Shown here: piece after piece, positions 27,707-37,707 of the stretch
Layout of the letters: each line of letters opens with the position of its first letter
Position numbering within the stretch: the first letter of the stretch is position 1
Assembly: GCA_026004795.1 (NCBI GenBank)
Contig: BPJV01000005.1
Location: forward strand, 310,001-374,000
DNA: 64,000 bases
DNA from: Pirellulaceae bacterium
GTDB taxonomy: Bacteria > Planctomycetota > Planctomycetia > Pirellulales > Pirellulaceae
Direction of reading: 5' to 3'
Made by a program: the position numbers and the translations under genes
Notes under the pieces: model-generated
The model's database searches: none
What the model was told of the DNA's origin: nothing
The model's input: the letters and a program-made list of their open reading frames with translations, nothing else

Positions 27707-28072
27707 TCAGCCTTCCCACCGACGCTTCGCTTCGGGGAGCAGATAGTCCAAGATGGTCAAGTCACGGCGGCGACGGGCAACCTCCTGGAGTCGACGGTAG
27801 CCTCGAGTTACCAGTTCGGTTCGCTGGGCAACAAAGTCGGCATCTAGGTTTCGGCGGTCCAAGGGCCCTTCACACACGATAGGGGCAAAGCGATCGTCGT
27901 CGATGAACTGGGCTAGGGGGGGATTGCACCGCAGGTGGCTTTCTGGCTGCAAATGGAGTGTTTCCGGGTCAATCCATCCGATGATCAATTGCAGGTAAAG
28001 CGAGCTTTCGGCCAGTCGTTCCACCGGCTCACCACACACGACGCACAAATAGCCTTGATCGCATTTGGCCAT
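27707..28072 (-). CDS. Conserved planctomycete cysteine-rich protein
   Basis: This 121-residue protein matches a short family that I recall only from planctomycetes; its function is unknown. The N-terminus [17 protein letters not shown] has a C-x6-C-x2-C arrangement, and a later [12 protein letters not shown] adds a histidine and a cysteine, so a zinc or Fe-S site is plausible. The C-terminal third is a basic helix ([16 protein letters not shown]). There is no signal or membrane segment. It is divergent from the YgiQ radical SAM gene, with 80 bases between the starts. Confidence 0.8.
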   Translation of the reverse strand: MAKCDQGYLCVVCGEPVERLAESSLYLQLIIGWIDPETLHLQPESHLRCNPPLAQFIDDDRFAPIVCEGPLDRRNLDADFVAQRTELVTRGYRRLQEVARRRRDLTILDYLLPEAKRRWEG

Positions 28073-28074
28073 CT

Positions 28075-28103
28075 TCGACAGGTCCCGTAACGACGTCTAT
28101 ACT
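28075..28103 (+). promoter_or_regulatory. Candidate sigma70-type promoter for the YgiQ gene
   Basis: TCGACA at 28075-28080 (one mismatch to TTGACA), a 17-base spacer and TATACT at 28098-28103 (one mismatch to TATAAT) lie 50 bases upstream of the YgiQ-family start. It falls in the 80-base gap between divergent genes, which is where a promoter is needed. Confidence 0.5.
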
Positions 28104-28152
28104 GAGTAGGTGTTGCCAGATTTCTATTATTACTTTCACGAGCAAGTCCCCA

Positions 28153-30222
28153 ATGACGGCCCCGCTCCCTGTTCTCGATCATAGTACCCACCAAGCCCCG
28201 CGGGGAGGCGATTACGTGCTCCGTCGCGTTCCTGTGGTGGCGGAGCAGCGAGCCGGTCGGCCGGTGCTACCCCTCCCCATGACGATGGAAGAAGCCCGCC
28301 GCCGCGGGTGGAAGGAGCTGGATGTTGTCATCGTCACCGGGGATGCCTACGTTGATCACCCCAGTTTTGCGATGAGCATTTTGGGACGGGTGCTGGAGGC
28401 GGCCGGGTACCGCGTAGGCATCATCGCTCAACCCGATTGGCGATCGTGTGAAGACTGGAAGCGGTTGGGCCGCCCGCGGCTGTTTTTCGGCATCAGTGCC
28501 GGAAACATGGACTCGATGATCAATCACTACACGGCGAATCGCAAAGTACGCAATGACGACGCCTATTCGCCGGGAGGGCGGATCGGCCTGCGACCGGATC
28601 GAGCGACGTTGAGTTACTGTCAGCGTGCGCGAGAAGCATTCAAAGGAGTGCCGGTGATCGCCGGCGGAGTGGAGGCATCGTTGCGGAGGCTGGCTCACTA
28701 CGATTACTGGAGCGACAAAGTCCGCCGCAGCATTCTACTGGACAGCAAGGCGGATCTGGTGGTCTACGGGATGGGGGAGAACGCCATTTTGGAGATTGCC
28801 GAGCGGTTGGAGCGAGGCGAATCCGTGCGTCAACTGCGGGACATGCGGGGAATCGCCTACGCCCTCGGTGCTTCCGAGGAGCCACCCGCCGACGCGCTGG
28901 AATTACCCAGCTACGAACAGGTGGTGGCCAGCAAAGAGCAGTTCGCCATCGCCACGCGCATCATCCATAACGAAACCAATCCCTACAACGCGCGGCGCTT
29001 GATCCAGCAGCACGGTACCCAAGCCGTGGTCGTCAATCCGCCTCAATTGCCGCTGAGCCAAGAGGCGATGGATCGGATCTACGGCCTCCCGTATACCCGT
29101 CGCCCTCATCCCTCTTATCAGGAACCCATTCCCGCTTATGAAACGATCAAGGACTCGGTAACCATCATGCGCGGATGCTTCGGCGGATGTACCTTTTGCT
29201 CCATCACGGCGCACCAAGGTCGCATCATCCAGTCGCGGAGCAAGGAAAACGTACTCCATGAGATTGCCAACATGGCTGCCGATAACCGTTTCAAGGGAAC
29301 GGTTTCCGATATTGGTGGCCCCACTGCCAACATGTATCAGATGCAATGTACTCGGCCGGAAGTGGAGGCCGTGTGTCGGCGGCAGTCGTGTGTTCATCCC
29401 AAGGTTTGCAAGCTGCTCGGTGTCGACCATCGGCCGGTGATCGAGCTGATGCGCGAGGCGCGAAACGTGCCCGGGGTGAAAAAGGTGTTGGTGGCCAGCG
29501 GCGTCCGCATGGACCTGGCACGGCAGAGTCCCGAATACATTCGCGAGTTGACTCGCCATCATGTCGGTGGTCATTTAAAAGTCGCCCCGGAACATGTCGA
29601 TCCGGAAGTACTGTACAAGATGCGCAAGCCGGCGAACGACGATTTTGAATTCTTCACCGACGTGTTCCAAGAAGAATCGGCTCAGGCTAACAAACGGCAA
29701 TACTTGATTCCTTACTTCATCGCGTCTCATCCCGGTAGCGACCTGGACGCGATGATCACCTTGGCCGTATTCCTCAAACGACATGGATACCGTCCGGATC
29801 AGGTGCAAGACTTCATTCCTGCGCCGTTGGACATCGCCACCTGCATGTACTACACCGGCCTCGACCCGTTTTCCATGAAGTCGGTGTATGTCGCGAAGGG
29901 GTTGCGCAGTCGGCGCATGCAGCGGGCATTGATGCAGTTCTTCAAGCCAGAGAATTACTTCGAAGTGCGCGAGGCGTTGCGGCAAGCAGGGCGGACCGAC
30001 CTGATCGGTGACGGTTGCGATTGTCTGATCCCCTCGCGTCCGCCACGCGAGGCTATCCAGCGGCGACGCGAAGACGCTGGCCGCCGATTCCGTGGGGAAT
30101 ACGTGCATACCATCGAGGCGGCCCGCGGTGGTCGCCAGAAAAAAGGAGGCAATCAAAAACAACGTCGTCCCCGCGGGACCAAGGGCTATCGCCCGGGACG
30201 GCGTGGAGCTCAGGACCGGTGA
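28153..30222 (+). CDS. YgiQ family radical SAM protein
   Basis: YgiQ-type proteins are cytoplasmic radical SAM enzymes with an N-terminal B12-binding-like region; the reaction is unknown. The 689-residue protein has the family N-terminus ([20 protein letters not shown], then [20 protein letters not shown]), the stretch [22 protein letters not shown] and the radical SAM cluster site [10 protein letters not shown] (Cys about 342, 346 and 349). Further family stretches are [27 protein letters not shown] and [15 protein letters not shown]. The C-terminal 45 residues are Arg/Lys-rich and disordered-looking. The ATG fits the family start. It is monocistronic, with a candidate promoter at 28075-28103. 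Confidence 0.95.
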   Translation: MTAPLPVLDHSTHQAPRGGDYVLRRVPVVAEQRAGRPVLPLPMTMEEARRRGWKELDVVIVTGDAYVDHPSFAMSILGRVLEAAGYRVGIIAQPDWRSCEDWKRLGRPRLFFGISAGNMDSMINHYTANRKVRNDDAYSPGGRIGLRPDRATLSYCQRAREAFKGVPVIAGGVEASLRRLAHYDYWSDKVRRSILLDSKADLVVYGMGENAILEIAERLERGESVRQLRDMRGIAYALGASEEPPADALELPSYEQVVASKEQFAIATRIIHNETNPYNARRLIQQHGTQAVVVNPPQLPLSQEAMDRIYGLPYTRRPHPSYQEPIPAYETIKDSVTIMRGCFGGCTFCSITAHQGRIIQSRSKENVLHEIANMAADNRFKGTVSDIGGPTANMYQMQCTRPEVEAVCRRQSCVHPKVCKLLGVDHRPVIELMREARNVPGVKKVLVASGVRMDLARQSPEYIRELTRHHVGGHLKVAPEHVDPEVLYKMRKPANDDFEFFTDVFQEESAQANKRQYLIPYFIASHPGSDLDAMITLAVFLKRHGYRPDQVQDFIPAPLDIATCMYYTGLDPFSMKSVYVAKGLRSRRMQRALMQFFKPENYFEVREALRQAGRTDLIGDGCDCLIPSRPPREAIQRRREDAGRRFRGEYVHTIEAARGGRQKKGGNQKQRRPRGTKGYRPGRRGAQDR

Positions 30223-30406
30223 CGCAATCCGGATGCTGGCATTCGTGACCGGCAGTGACGACGTTTCGCTCCAGGCCTGCCGGGTGACAGCACATGCTCT
30301 GTTGCCATACGAGTCGCAACAGCTCACTCGCCGCTAGTTCCCTCCACCAAACCGCACCGCGGAGGCTTGAACTGCGGCGAGAGGTGATCGGTGGTGGCGA
30401 CGGCGT

Positions 30407-32002
30407 CTAATCGGCTCTGGCCGCTGTCACTTTGGCCAACGTTTGCTCGATGCGACGTAACGTCGATTCCTTGCCGAGGGTGGCGATGGTTTCGAACATG
30501 CCAAAACCGACCGGCTTACCGGTCACGGCGACGCGCAAGGCGTGGATGATTTGCCCGATCTTGATGCTTCGTTCCTCGACGAAGCTCTTGAGACAATGCT
30601 CGATCGACGATGCTGCAAACGGCTCGAGCGCTTGCAGCCGCGTAGCGAAATCCTTCAGCAGGTCTACTGCCTGAGGGTCGCCAACCAGCCGTCGCTCGAA
30701 TGCTTTCTCGTCATAGGTCATCGACGCATCGCTGACGAACATGTAGTCGTAATCCAGGATATCGCCCGCAATCTTGATCCGATCGCCTGCCGCTTGAATC
30801 ACATGGCGTAAACGGTCCATCTGCTCTGGGGTCGGTGGATCGGCGATCCATCCCGCGCGGCTCAAGAAGGTTGCACACATGGATGATTTTTGCTCGATGG
30901 ACAGTTGCTCCATCCACCGTGCTTGAAAGGTCAAGAGCTTCTGGGGGTCGAAGCTGGCTGGAGACTTGTTCACTCGGGCGAGTGAGAAAAGTTCGATCAT
31001 ATCCTCTCGGCTGAAGTGCTCTCGGCTGTCATCCCAGGACCAGCCGAGCAGAAGCAGGTAATTGAGAAGCGCGTCGGGGAGGAAGCCGATTTCGCGGTAA
31101 AAGTCGACCAGCACAGGATTGAACGTGTCGGCATCGTGAGCCAGGCCGATCCGGGCAGCGATGGCTTGTCCTTTTTCAAACAGGTCGGCAAAGTCCTTGT
31201 TTTTGAGGTACTTGCTGAGTTTTCGTTTGCTTAGCTTGGCCGTCCCACCAGGTTCGGCCACGTAGGGTAGATGAGCATACTGAGGAAGTTCGTAACCCAA
31301 TGCTTGGGCAATGAAGATCTGGCGCGGGGTATTGCTCAGATGTTCCACGGCGCGCACGACATGGGTGATCTTCATCTCCGCATCGTCGACGACGCTGGCC
31401 AAGTGGTAAAGGCAGGAGCCATCGGCACGCTGGATGACGTGGTCCTGTTCGGCTGCCCAGGCAAACTCGACGCGGCCACGGATCAGGTCATCGAACACGC
31501 ACGTCCCTTCCCGCGGCATCTTCAGCCGTACCACTGCCTGGCGACCTTCGGCCTCGAACTTTGCCGCTTGCGCGTCATCCTCCGCCATCCACTGACGATT
31601 GTAGACGAACGTCTTCCCCGCCTTTTCCGCTTCGGCCCGCATCTGTTGCAACTCCTCGGGCCGCGCGTAGTCGCGGTAGGCATGACCAGATGCCAAGAGG
31701 TGTTTCACCGCCGCCTGATACCGGCTTTGCCGTTGCGATTGAAAATAGGGTCCGTGGGGGCCCGTCGAACCGGCGCCGTCCTCGGTAGGGCCTTCGTCCC
31801 AATCAAGTCCCAGCCACCGAAAACCATCGAGGATCGGTTGCAACGCCTCCCGGACATTGCGCTGCGCGTCCGTGTCATCGATCCGCAAGATGAACTGGCC
31901 ACCACTCTGCCGTGCCAACAACCAATTGAACAAGGCGGTGCGCACCCCACCGATGTGCAGGTATCCGGTCGGGCTGGGAGCGAATCTAGTGCGAAGTGTC
32001 AT
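30407..32002 (-). CDS. gltX: Glutamyl-tRNA synthetase
   Basis: GltX charges tRNA-Glu with glutamate and may also charge tRNA-Gln in bacteria that use the amidotransferase route. The 531-residue protein is a class I synthetase: [20 protein letters not shown] holds the HIGH-type motif, [10 protein letters not shown] follows, and [10 protein letters not shown] is the KMSKS equivalent. The C-terminal anticodon-binding helical domain is present, and [20 protein letters not shown] is a hallmark near the end. The ATG at 32002 starts directly at the family N-terminus; there is no clear Shine-Dalgarno. It faces away from the YgiQ gene and lies 74 bases after the membrane-protein gene upstream. Confidence 0.97.
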   Translation of the reverse strand: MTLRTRFAPSPTGYLHIGGVRTALFNWLLARQSGGQFILRIDDTDAQRNVREALQPILDGFRWLGLDWDEGPTEDGAGSTGPHGPYFQSQRQSRYQAAVKHLLASGHAYRDYARPEELQQMRAEAEKAGKTFVYNRQWMAEDDAQAAKFEAEGRQAVVRLKMPREGTCVFDDLIRGRVEFAWAAEQDHVIQRADGSCLYHLASVVDDAEMKITHVVRAVEHLSNTPRQIFIAQALGYELPQYAHLPYVAEPGGTAKLSKRKLSKYLKNKDFADLFEKGQAIAARIGLAHDADTFNPVLVDFYREIGFLPDALLNYLLLLGWSWDDSREHFSREDMIELFSLARVNKSPASFDPQKLLTFQARWMEQLSIEQKSSMCATFLSRAGWIADPPTPEQMDRLRHVIQAAGDRIKIAGDILDYDYMFVSDASMTYDEKAFERRLVGDPQAVDLLKDFATRLQALEPFAASSIEHCLKSFVEERSIKIGQIIHALRVAVTGKPVGFGMFETIATLGKESTLRRIEQTLAKVTAARAD

Positions 32003-32076
32003 AGGGGTAATGGTGTGCAGAGTCGAATAGTAGCGGTGTTACATCGAAACAGTAAGGACGGGGCAAGCGGCAGGGG

Positions 32077-33762
32077 TCAAGCAGCCCGATGGTGTTGCTG
32101 CTGCAAACGCTTGAGCCGTTTTCGCTCGGACTTGGTCAGCCGTCGGCCATGATTTCCGGCCAGCAGTTCTTCGTCGCTCAACGGTGCCTTTGCCTGACTT
32201 CCTAGCTCGCTCGACTGCGGGGAATTGGCGGTTGACGGCATCGGTTTCCCGCCGGTCGAGGTGACCTTTCGCAACGCAGGAGAGCCCTCGTCGCTGGAGC
32301 CGTGCTCCTTCGCTGGAGGGCGGAGACGCAAGCCGGGCAAACTCAGTTTAAGGCGCGGCAGACGCAAGCGCAGCTGCGGACGCGGTATTCGCCATCCGGT
32401 CAGCTTGCTGAACCGCGGCCGCCAACGAACCGCACGTGCGGCGGCCCCGGCTGCTTTTCCAGTCACCGTGCGAAGCTGCAAGCCGAGGCCACCTGTTTGC
32501 TGCGTGCTATTCTTACCAGAATTCTCGTTTTGGCTATTGGTAGTAGGGAGCGATTTCCTGCTGTCCTGTTCGGTCCCGTCGTCTTTGGTTGCTGATGGAG
32601 CTCGTGGTTGTGGAGAATCTGGGGCATTCTCGTCATTGCCGCGACGCTGCTGCTTACGGAATTCGGGGGCGTCGTCGGGAACACGCGCTGGCCGCAGCCA
32701 ACGAAGCCAGCGACGGGAGTTTTCTCGCTGGTCCGAGGCATCGGTTTCTGGAGTGGCGGTAGCAGGGGGCTTCCTGGACGCCGCCGATTGCCGGGAGGTT
32801 CGCTCCGCAGGCCGTATCGGCTCCGACGGCGCGGGAGTGCGTCGCCATGGAGCGGTCCACCTGGCCCCGAGCGGCACATTGTTCAGCGACTGGAAGCGGC
32901 GTTGGGCGTGGAGCAGGTGGTGGCGCAGAAAACCTAACAGGCTGCACCAAAGGAAGAGTTGACCGCAGTGCCATAACGCGTGACGCAGCCAGACTCGTGC
33001 CTGGATGGACAGGTCGACCCGGAATTCTTCTTGAGCCAGAGCCATGCTGGCAAAGACCGCTGCCGCCGACGCCAACCACATCAGCAGGCTCAGCGGCACC
33101 GATTTCAGCTCCGTGCACAGTCGCAACACGGTAACGCCGTAAAGGGTTACCAGGGTCGCCATCACCATCGCTCGGCCACTCCACCCCGTCTCGGCCCGCG
33201 TCCACGGGTCGATGGTCTGTCCCACCAACTCCACCCAATGCGTCGAAGCATTCAAGCTGATCAAGGCCAAGGCCGCGCAGACAGGAAGCCAAATACGGTA
33301 CTCTCCGCGATAATCGTCCAGCTTGTGACGCCGTATTCGATAGACGAATACGGCGGTTCCTAAGCACCCGTTCCACATCGCCAGCTCGACCCAATGCGCT
33401 ATTCCCTGCGGATGGCTGATGTCTAGCAGCACGGCAAGGGGAGCGCCATACCACGGAACGGCGCCGCTGACGTAGATGGCATAGTGCAAGCCCATGAGCG
33501 TGGCGTAGAGAAGAAGGAGGGCAGCGAACAGTCCGGTGAATCGGCCGGGCCCTACGGGTACCCACTGCAAGACTCGCTCCCGGCACACCGATCTCACACC
33601 GTGGCTATAGCCGCGATGACGATTGCTTGCCGCTTCGGCACCGCTGTGGGTGGCGGTGCCCGCTTGCCGTGCGGGATTCGCGGAGGCGCGACCGTCACAT
33701 GTCTCGCTCCAGCTACTGGCCATCATGCGGCGGCGGCGATTTCTTGTCGGATCCCTTTTCAC
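32077..33762 (-). CDS. Polytopic membrane protein with basic cytoplasmic tail
   Basis: This 561-codon frame is of no named family. After a polar N-terminus of about 75 residues come some six or seven hydrophobic segments between residues 78 and 285 (for example FTGLFAALLLLYATLMGLHY, WLPVCAALALISL, LSLLMWLASAAAVFASMALA, LFLWCSLLGFL). The last half is a long low-complexity tail rich in Arg, Pro, Ser and Lys, ending KSERKRLKRLQQQHHRAA. This looks like a planctomycete membrane protein with a disordered cytoplasmic region. The start is uncertain: GTG 33762 or ATG codons at 33726 and 33723. It is upstream of gltX on the same strand, with no obvious functional link. Confidence 0.75.
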   Translation of the reverse strand: MKRDPTRNRRRRMMASSWSETCDGRASANPARQAGTATHSGAEAASNRHRGYSHGVRSVCRERVLQWVPVGPGRFTGLFAALLLLYATLMGLHYAIYVSGAVPWYGAPLAVLLDISHPQGIAHWVELAMWNGCLGTAVFVYRIRRHKLDDYRGEYRIWLPVCAALALISLNASTHWVELVGQTIDPWTRAETGWSGRAMVMATLVTLYGVTVLRLCTELKSVPLSLLMWLASAAAVFASMALAQEEFRVDLSIQARVWLRHALWHCGQLFLWCSLLGFLRHHLLHAQRRFQSLNNVPLGARWTAPWRRTPAPSEPIRPAERTSRQSAASRKPPATATPETDASDQRENSRRWLRWLRPARVPDDAPEFRKQQRRGNDENAPDSPQPRAPSATKDDGTEQDSRKSLPTTNSQNENSGKNSTQQTGGLGLQLRTVTGKAAGAAARAVRWRPRFSKLTGWRIPRPQLRLRLPRLKLSLPGLRLRPPAKEHGSSDEGSPALRKVTSTGGKPMPSTANSPQSSELGSQAKAPLSDEELLAGNHGRRLTKSERKRLKRLQQQHHRAA

Positions 33763-33905
33763 ACCTACCCGCCCTCGTTGTTCCCCATCTCAGCAACTCT
33801 CCGTCTAGGCGACACAGGGTACGAGCCTCTCAAATCAAACCGGTAAACGTCAAGGTCGCAATCCATATGGACAGCGCGGTCCTCGGGCGGATGCCTGTTG
33901 CCGAG

Positions 33906-33937
33906 TTGCTTCGTCGGGAGGAGGGCTGTGGTATAAT
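33906..33937 (+). promoter_or_regulatory. Candidate promoter of the Gfo/Idh/MocA gene
   Basis: A perfect TATAAT at 33932-33937 lies 73 bases upstream of the ATG at 34010. The nearest -35-like element is TTGCTT at 33906-33911, giving a long spacer of 20 bases, so this may be a weak or activated promoter. Confidence 0.4.
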
Positions 33938-34009
33938 GGGAACTCTAATCGTGTGGTGCCGGTTGGCCGAGAAATGTTGCCCAGGGCGGAGGGGAGTAGG
34001 AGGTCGTTG

Positions 34010-35362
34010 ATGAGACGGCGTGATTTTTTGCATGGGGCGTTGGCGGCGACAGGTGTGGTTGCGGCCACGCGGGAGGCGGCGGCAGAGGTCATTGAAGGGC
34101 CGACACTTCGGGTGGGCCTCATTGGAGCCGGATGGTATGGAAAAGTCGATCTGTTGCGATTGATCCAAGTGGCTCCCGTGGAAGTCGTTTCGCTCTGCGA
34201 CGTGGATAGCGCCATGCTGGAGGAAGCTGCTGAGATCGTTGCGGCACGCCAGCGCAGTGGCAGTCGTCCCCGACTGTTCAAAGATTATCGCACGATGTTA
34301 GCCGAGAAGGATTTAGACATCGTCTTGATAGCAACTCCGGATCATTGGCACGCATTGCCCATGATCGAGGCGGTCCGCAGTGGTGCCGACGTCTATGTGC
34401 AGAAGCCCACCGCGGTCGATGTCGTCGAAAGTCACGCGATGTTGGCTGCGGCGCGCAAGTATGGACGCGTGGTCCAAGTGGGGACGCAGCGTCGTAGCAC
34501 ACCTCACTTGATCGAAGCACGCGACCGTGTCGTACGCGAGGGGTTGTTGGGAAAAATCGCGCATGCGGAAGTTTGTTGTTACTACCACATGCGCCCCACG
34601 GGCAATCCGCCGGTAACTGCGCCTCCGCCGACATTGGATTACGAGATGTGGGTTGGCCCCGCCCCCAAGACAGAGTTTTGCGGTTGGCAACATCCACGGC
34701 GGTGGCGGGCCTTCATGGAGTATTCCAATGGCATCGTCGGCGATATGTGTGTGCACATGTACGACATGGTACGGTGGATGTTAGGGCTCGGGTGGCCGAA
34801 GCGAATTACTTCCTCCGGCGGGATTTTCGTGCAGCAGGATTCGCGAGCAAATACCTCCGATACGCAAACCGCCTTGTTCGAACATGATGAAATCAACGTC
34901 GTGTGGACGCATCGCAGTTGGGGGGTGCCCCCGGATCCCGAATACCCATGGGCGGCATTCTTGTACGGCGAGAAAGGAACCCTGAAACTTGATGTGCACA
35001 AGTACGAGTTCGTTCCCCGTGGGCAGGGAGAGAGATTGACCGGCACGGCGCTGTACGAATACGACAAGTATCCGGAGGATGAGACGGAAAAGGATTTGGA
35101 GCGGCATGTCGCCTCTGCCGTGCGGTGGCACATGTTGGACCTGTTGGCCAATATCAAGACGCGTGGTCGGCCAGTAGCGGATATCGAGCAGGGGCACATT
35201 TCCTCGGTAAGCTGCATCCTCGCCAATATTGCCATGCAGCTCGGGCGCACGCTGCGATGGGATCCCGAACATCATCGAGTGGTCGACGATGAGCAGGCGA
35301 ATCAGCTCTTGGCCCGCGCGTACCGCCAGCCGTGGCAGCATCCCGATCCGGACAACGTGTAA
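34010..35362 (+). CDS. Secreted Gfo/Idh/MocA family oxidoreductase
   Basis: This second exported NAD(P)-dependent oxidoreductase has about 450 residues. It opens with a short twin-arginine signal (MRRRDFLHGALAATGVVAAT), then a Rossmann domain (LRVGLIGAGWYGKVDLLRL, SLCDVDSAMLEE) and the family motif in the QKP form (VYVQKPTAVDVV) instead of the more usual EKP. The C-terminal domain carries YEMWVGPAPKTEFC and GDMCVHMYDMVRWML. ATG 34010 has an ideal AGGAGG six bases upstream; a longer frame from 33953 is not needed. It differs clearly from the paralogue at 6 kb. The substrate is unknown; sugars or cyclitols are likely for this family. Confidence 0.92.
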   Translation: MRRRDFLHGALAATGVVAATREAAAEVIEGPTLRVGLIGAGWYGKVDLLRLIQVAPVEVVSLCDVDSAMLEEAAEIVAARQRSGSRPRLFKDYRTMLAEKDLDIVLIATPDHWHALPMIEAVRSGADVYVQKPTAVDVVESHAMLAAARKYGRVVQVGTQRRSTPHLIEARDRVVREGLLGKIAHAEVCCYYHMRPTGNPPVTAPPPTLDYEMWVGPAPKTEFCGWQHPRRWRAFMEYSNGIVGDMCVHMYDMVRWMLGLGWPKRITSSGGIFVQQDSRANTSDTQTALFEHDEINVVWTHRSWGVPPDPEYPWAAFLYGEKGTLKLDVHKYEFVPRGQGERLTGTALYEYDKYPEDETEKDLERHVASAVRWHMLDLLANIKTRGRPVADIEQGHISSVSCILANIAMQLGRTLRWDPEHHRVVDDEQANQLLARAYRQPWQHPDPDNV

Positions 35363-35410
35363 CGCGAAGTGAAACTTGTGGTTGCCCGATCAACGCGACG
35401 GTCCAGGCGG

Positions 35411-36721
35411 TCATCTGGCTGCGATGGCTGTGGAGCCTGAATACTGCGACTCCATCCGTTCCAAGCACCGGCCGATTTGACGGACCGCTTGCCGCAGTCG
35501 GCTTTCGTTCTCGACTAGCGCCATGCGCAGGTACCCCTCTCCGGCAGGACCGAAACCACTTCCGGGACTAACGGCGACATCGCCATGCTCGAGCAACATC
35601 ATGGCGAAATCCATGGTGTTCATGCGCTGCCGCCATTTTTCAGGAATGGCGGCCCATACGAACATCCCGGCCCGCGGTGGTTCTACCTCCCAACCGATGC
35701 GACGCAAGCCATCGACCAGAGCATCTCGGCGTCGCTGATAGATTTGCGCTTGCCGTTCGACCGCGGCTTCCGTGTCCCGCAATGCGACGATGGCCGCGAT
35801 TTGAATCGCCTGGAACATGCCGTAATCGTAGTAGCCTTTGATGGTTGCCAATCCGCGGATCATCTCGGCGTTCCCAGCGCAGAAGCCCACCCGCCATCCG
35901 GCCATGTTGTAGCCCTTGCTCATGGTGGTAAACTCCACCCCCACATCGATGGCGCCGGGAGAGGCGAGAAAGCTAGGGGGCACGTAGCCGTCGAAAGCGA
36001 CATCAGAATAAGCAAAGTCGCTGATGACCATGAAGCCGTATCGTTTGGCGAGTTTGACAATCTCTGTGTAAAAATCTTGCTCCACGGTAACGGTGGACGG
36101 GTTGTGCGGATAGTTGATGATCAGCAATTTGGGCCGAGGGTAAAAATGTTGGCACGTATACGCGATGTTCGATAAGAATTTTTCGCTATCTGCAACTTCC
36201 AGGGCAACGACATTGCCTGCTGCTAGCACGACACCGTACATGTGGACGGGAAAATAGGGGGCGGGGATCATGGCGGTATCTCCCGGTCCCATGAGTGCCA
36301 GGCACATGTGGCTGAAGCCTTCCTTGCTTCCCAAGCACACGATGGCTTCGCTTTCCGGATCGAGCCGAACGCCGTACTTGCGAAAATATTTACTGGCCAA
36401 TTCACGGCGCAGGTTGAGCAAGCCGTTGGATTTGCTGTAGCCATGATTGCGCGGATCGAAGGTGGCTTCGGCCATCTTTTCCATAACGATCCGCTCAGGC
36501 GGATCTGAGGGATTGCCCATCCCCAGGTCGATGACATCGTGGCCCGCCCTGCGTTTCTGATACAACAGATTGTTGATGCGCCCGAAGAGGTAGGGGGGCA
36601 GGCGATGCACCCGCGCGGCGTACTCGACACGAAATGGTGTTTCCGAAGCGTTGTCTGTGTTCACGATTTGGCTGCTGAAAATCAAGAAATAAATAGGATG
36701 GACCTTGGTCGACTTGAGCAC
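35411..36721 (-). CDS. PLP-dependent class I/II aminotransferase (AlaC-like)
   Basis: This fold-type I aminotransferase, about 417-436 residues, is related to AlaC and LL-diaminopimelate aminotransferases. Visible motifs: [52 protein letters not shown] and the PLP lysine in [17 protein letters not shown]. The C-terminal [10 protein letters not shown] and [19 protein letters not shown] complete the fold. The substrate is probably an alpha-amino acid/2-oxo acid pair such as alanine/pyruvate or glutamate, but it cannot be fixed from sequence. GTG 36721 or GTG 36664 may be the start; neither has a strong Shine-Dalgarno. It is convergent with the Gfo/Idh/MocA gene. Confidence 0.93.
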   Translation of the reverse strand: MLKSTKVHPIYFLIFSSQIVNTDNASETPFRVEYAARVHRLPPYLFGRINNLLYQKRRAGHDVIDLGMGNPSDPPERIVMEKMAEATFDPRNHGYSKSNGLLNLRRELASKYFRKYGVRLDPESEAIVCLGSKEGFSHMCLALMGPGDTAMIPAPYFPVHMYGVVLAAGNVVALEVADSEKFLSNIAYTCQHFYPRPKLLIINYPHNPSTVTVEQDFYTEIVKLAKRYGFMVISDFAYSDVAFDGYVPPSFLASPGAIDVGVEFTTMSKGYNMAGWRVGFCAGNAEMIRGLATIKGYYDYGMFQAIQIAAIVALRDTEAAVERQAQIYQRRRDALVDGLRRIGWEVEPPRAGMFVWAAIPEKWRQRMNTMDFAMMLLEHGDVAVSPGSGFGPAGEGYLRMALVENESRLRQAVRQIGRCLERMESQYSGSTAIAAR

Positions 36722-37160
36722 CTACCGATGCGGCTACCACCATCGCATCAAGGAAGCGAGGAGGCTTCGTCATGACATATTCGTTTGCCGGGGAGTTCAC
36801 CGACCTTCTCCCTCCTTGCCTGTCCAGGTGAGCGATGGCGTGGGAAATCGTCGGTTCGACCGCAGCGGCATGGCGCGATCTGGTGCGTATCAATATTCTT
36901 ATTGTTCGGCACGCTGTCGGCTAGTCGAAAAGTTCAGAATCGCTCGGGGACCGGGGCGGCAGGGGCTCGGTGGCGGCGCGGTCGGTCGGCTACCCGGTGC
37001 GATCTTGGCGGCCTGCCCCGTTCCACCCGTTCCGGCGGCTAATGTTTCCCAACACCTGGCTATCGCCCGCTGGGGCCATGGCACGGGGCTAAGGCAAGGG
37101 TTGAAGATCGATCGGCGGCTCTCCACACGTAGTGAGGGATCCACGAGCATGGAGGTTCGG
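36722..37160. other. Intergenic stretch without gene
   Basis: These 439 bases lie between the OsmC stop and the aminotransferase start, both on the minus strand. The longest frames are Arg/Gly/Pro-rich chance frames. I see no promoter or terminator of quality. Confidence 0.4.
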
Positions 37161-37667
37161 TCATTGCTTTTCCAGTACCGTTGTTACCACCGTCCCCTGG
37201 CGAAGCGTTTGCAGTACGACACAGTAGCGTTCGGTCAGTTCGAGGAGGCGGGCGGTGGTCTTTTCGTCGGCCGGAGTGTGGAGTGTGAAGGTGACTTGAA
37301 TGTCGGTCATCCCCACCGGAGCGTTCTTGTCGACCCCCAAGGTACCGCGGAAGTCGAGTTTGCCTTGGGCGGTGATCTGTGCGCCGCGGACGGGGATCTC
37401 CAGGGCGGTCGCCACCGCCGCCAACGTCACACCGCTGCAGGCGACAAGCGACTGCAGGAGCATCTCTGCCGAGCAGGCTTCCTTGCCGGTGCCTCCCGCG
37501 GCGGGGTGCAAACCAGCCGGCCTCTGCGGCAGGCCGGCTACGGTACACTGCAGATTCTCGAAGTCGATCTCTCCGCTAGCGGTCAACGTCACCATGGCCG
37601 CCTGCGGTGTGTCGCGATACCGCTGCTTCAGCGGTCCTTGCATGCTGCGCAACTGTAAAGCATCCAT
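37161..37667 (-). CDS. OsmC/Ohr family protein
   Basis: OsmC-like proteins are small cytoplasmic hydroperoxide reductases using two cysteines. In this 168-residue protein both positions are seen: CSAEMLLQSLVACSGVTLAAV has Cys at the start of the central helix and at the VACS position; in classical members one of the pair lies in an earlier segment, so the fine class is uncertain. The C-terminal strand-helix part (VTFTLHTPADEKTTARLLEL, then ERYCVVLQTL) is typical. ATG 37667 lies 40 bases after the stop of the parvulin gene; the open frame continues back into that gene and is not used. It probably forms an operon with the parvulin gene. Confidence 0.85.
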   Translation of the reverse strand: MDALQLRSMQGPLKQRYRDTPQAAMVTLTASGEIDFENLQCTVAGLPQRPAGLHPAAGGTGKEACSAEMLLQSLVACSGVTLAAVATALEIPVRGAQITAQGKLDFRGTLGVDKNAPVGMTDIQVTFTLHTPADEKTTARLLELTERYCVVLQTLRQGTVVTTVLEKQ

Positions 37668-37707
37668 GGGAAGAGTTTCCGTCCGCGCGGGAGCCAAGGG
37701 GCCGTGT

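Noticed and set aside
36899-37150. 83-codon minus-strand frame between OsmC and the aminotransferase gene
   Set aside because: Pro/Arg/Gly-rich composition, no motif and no ribosome binding site.
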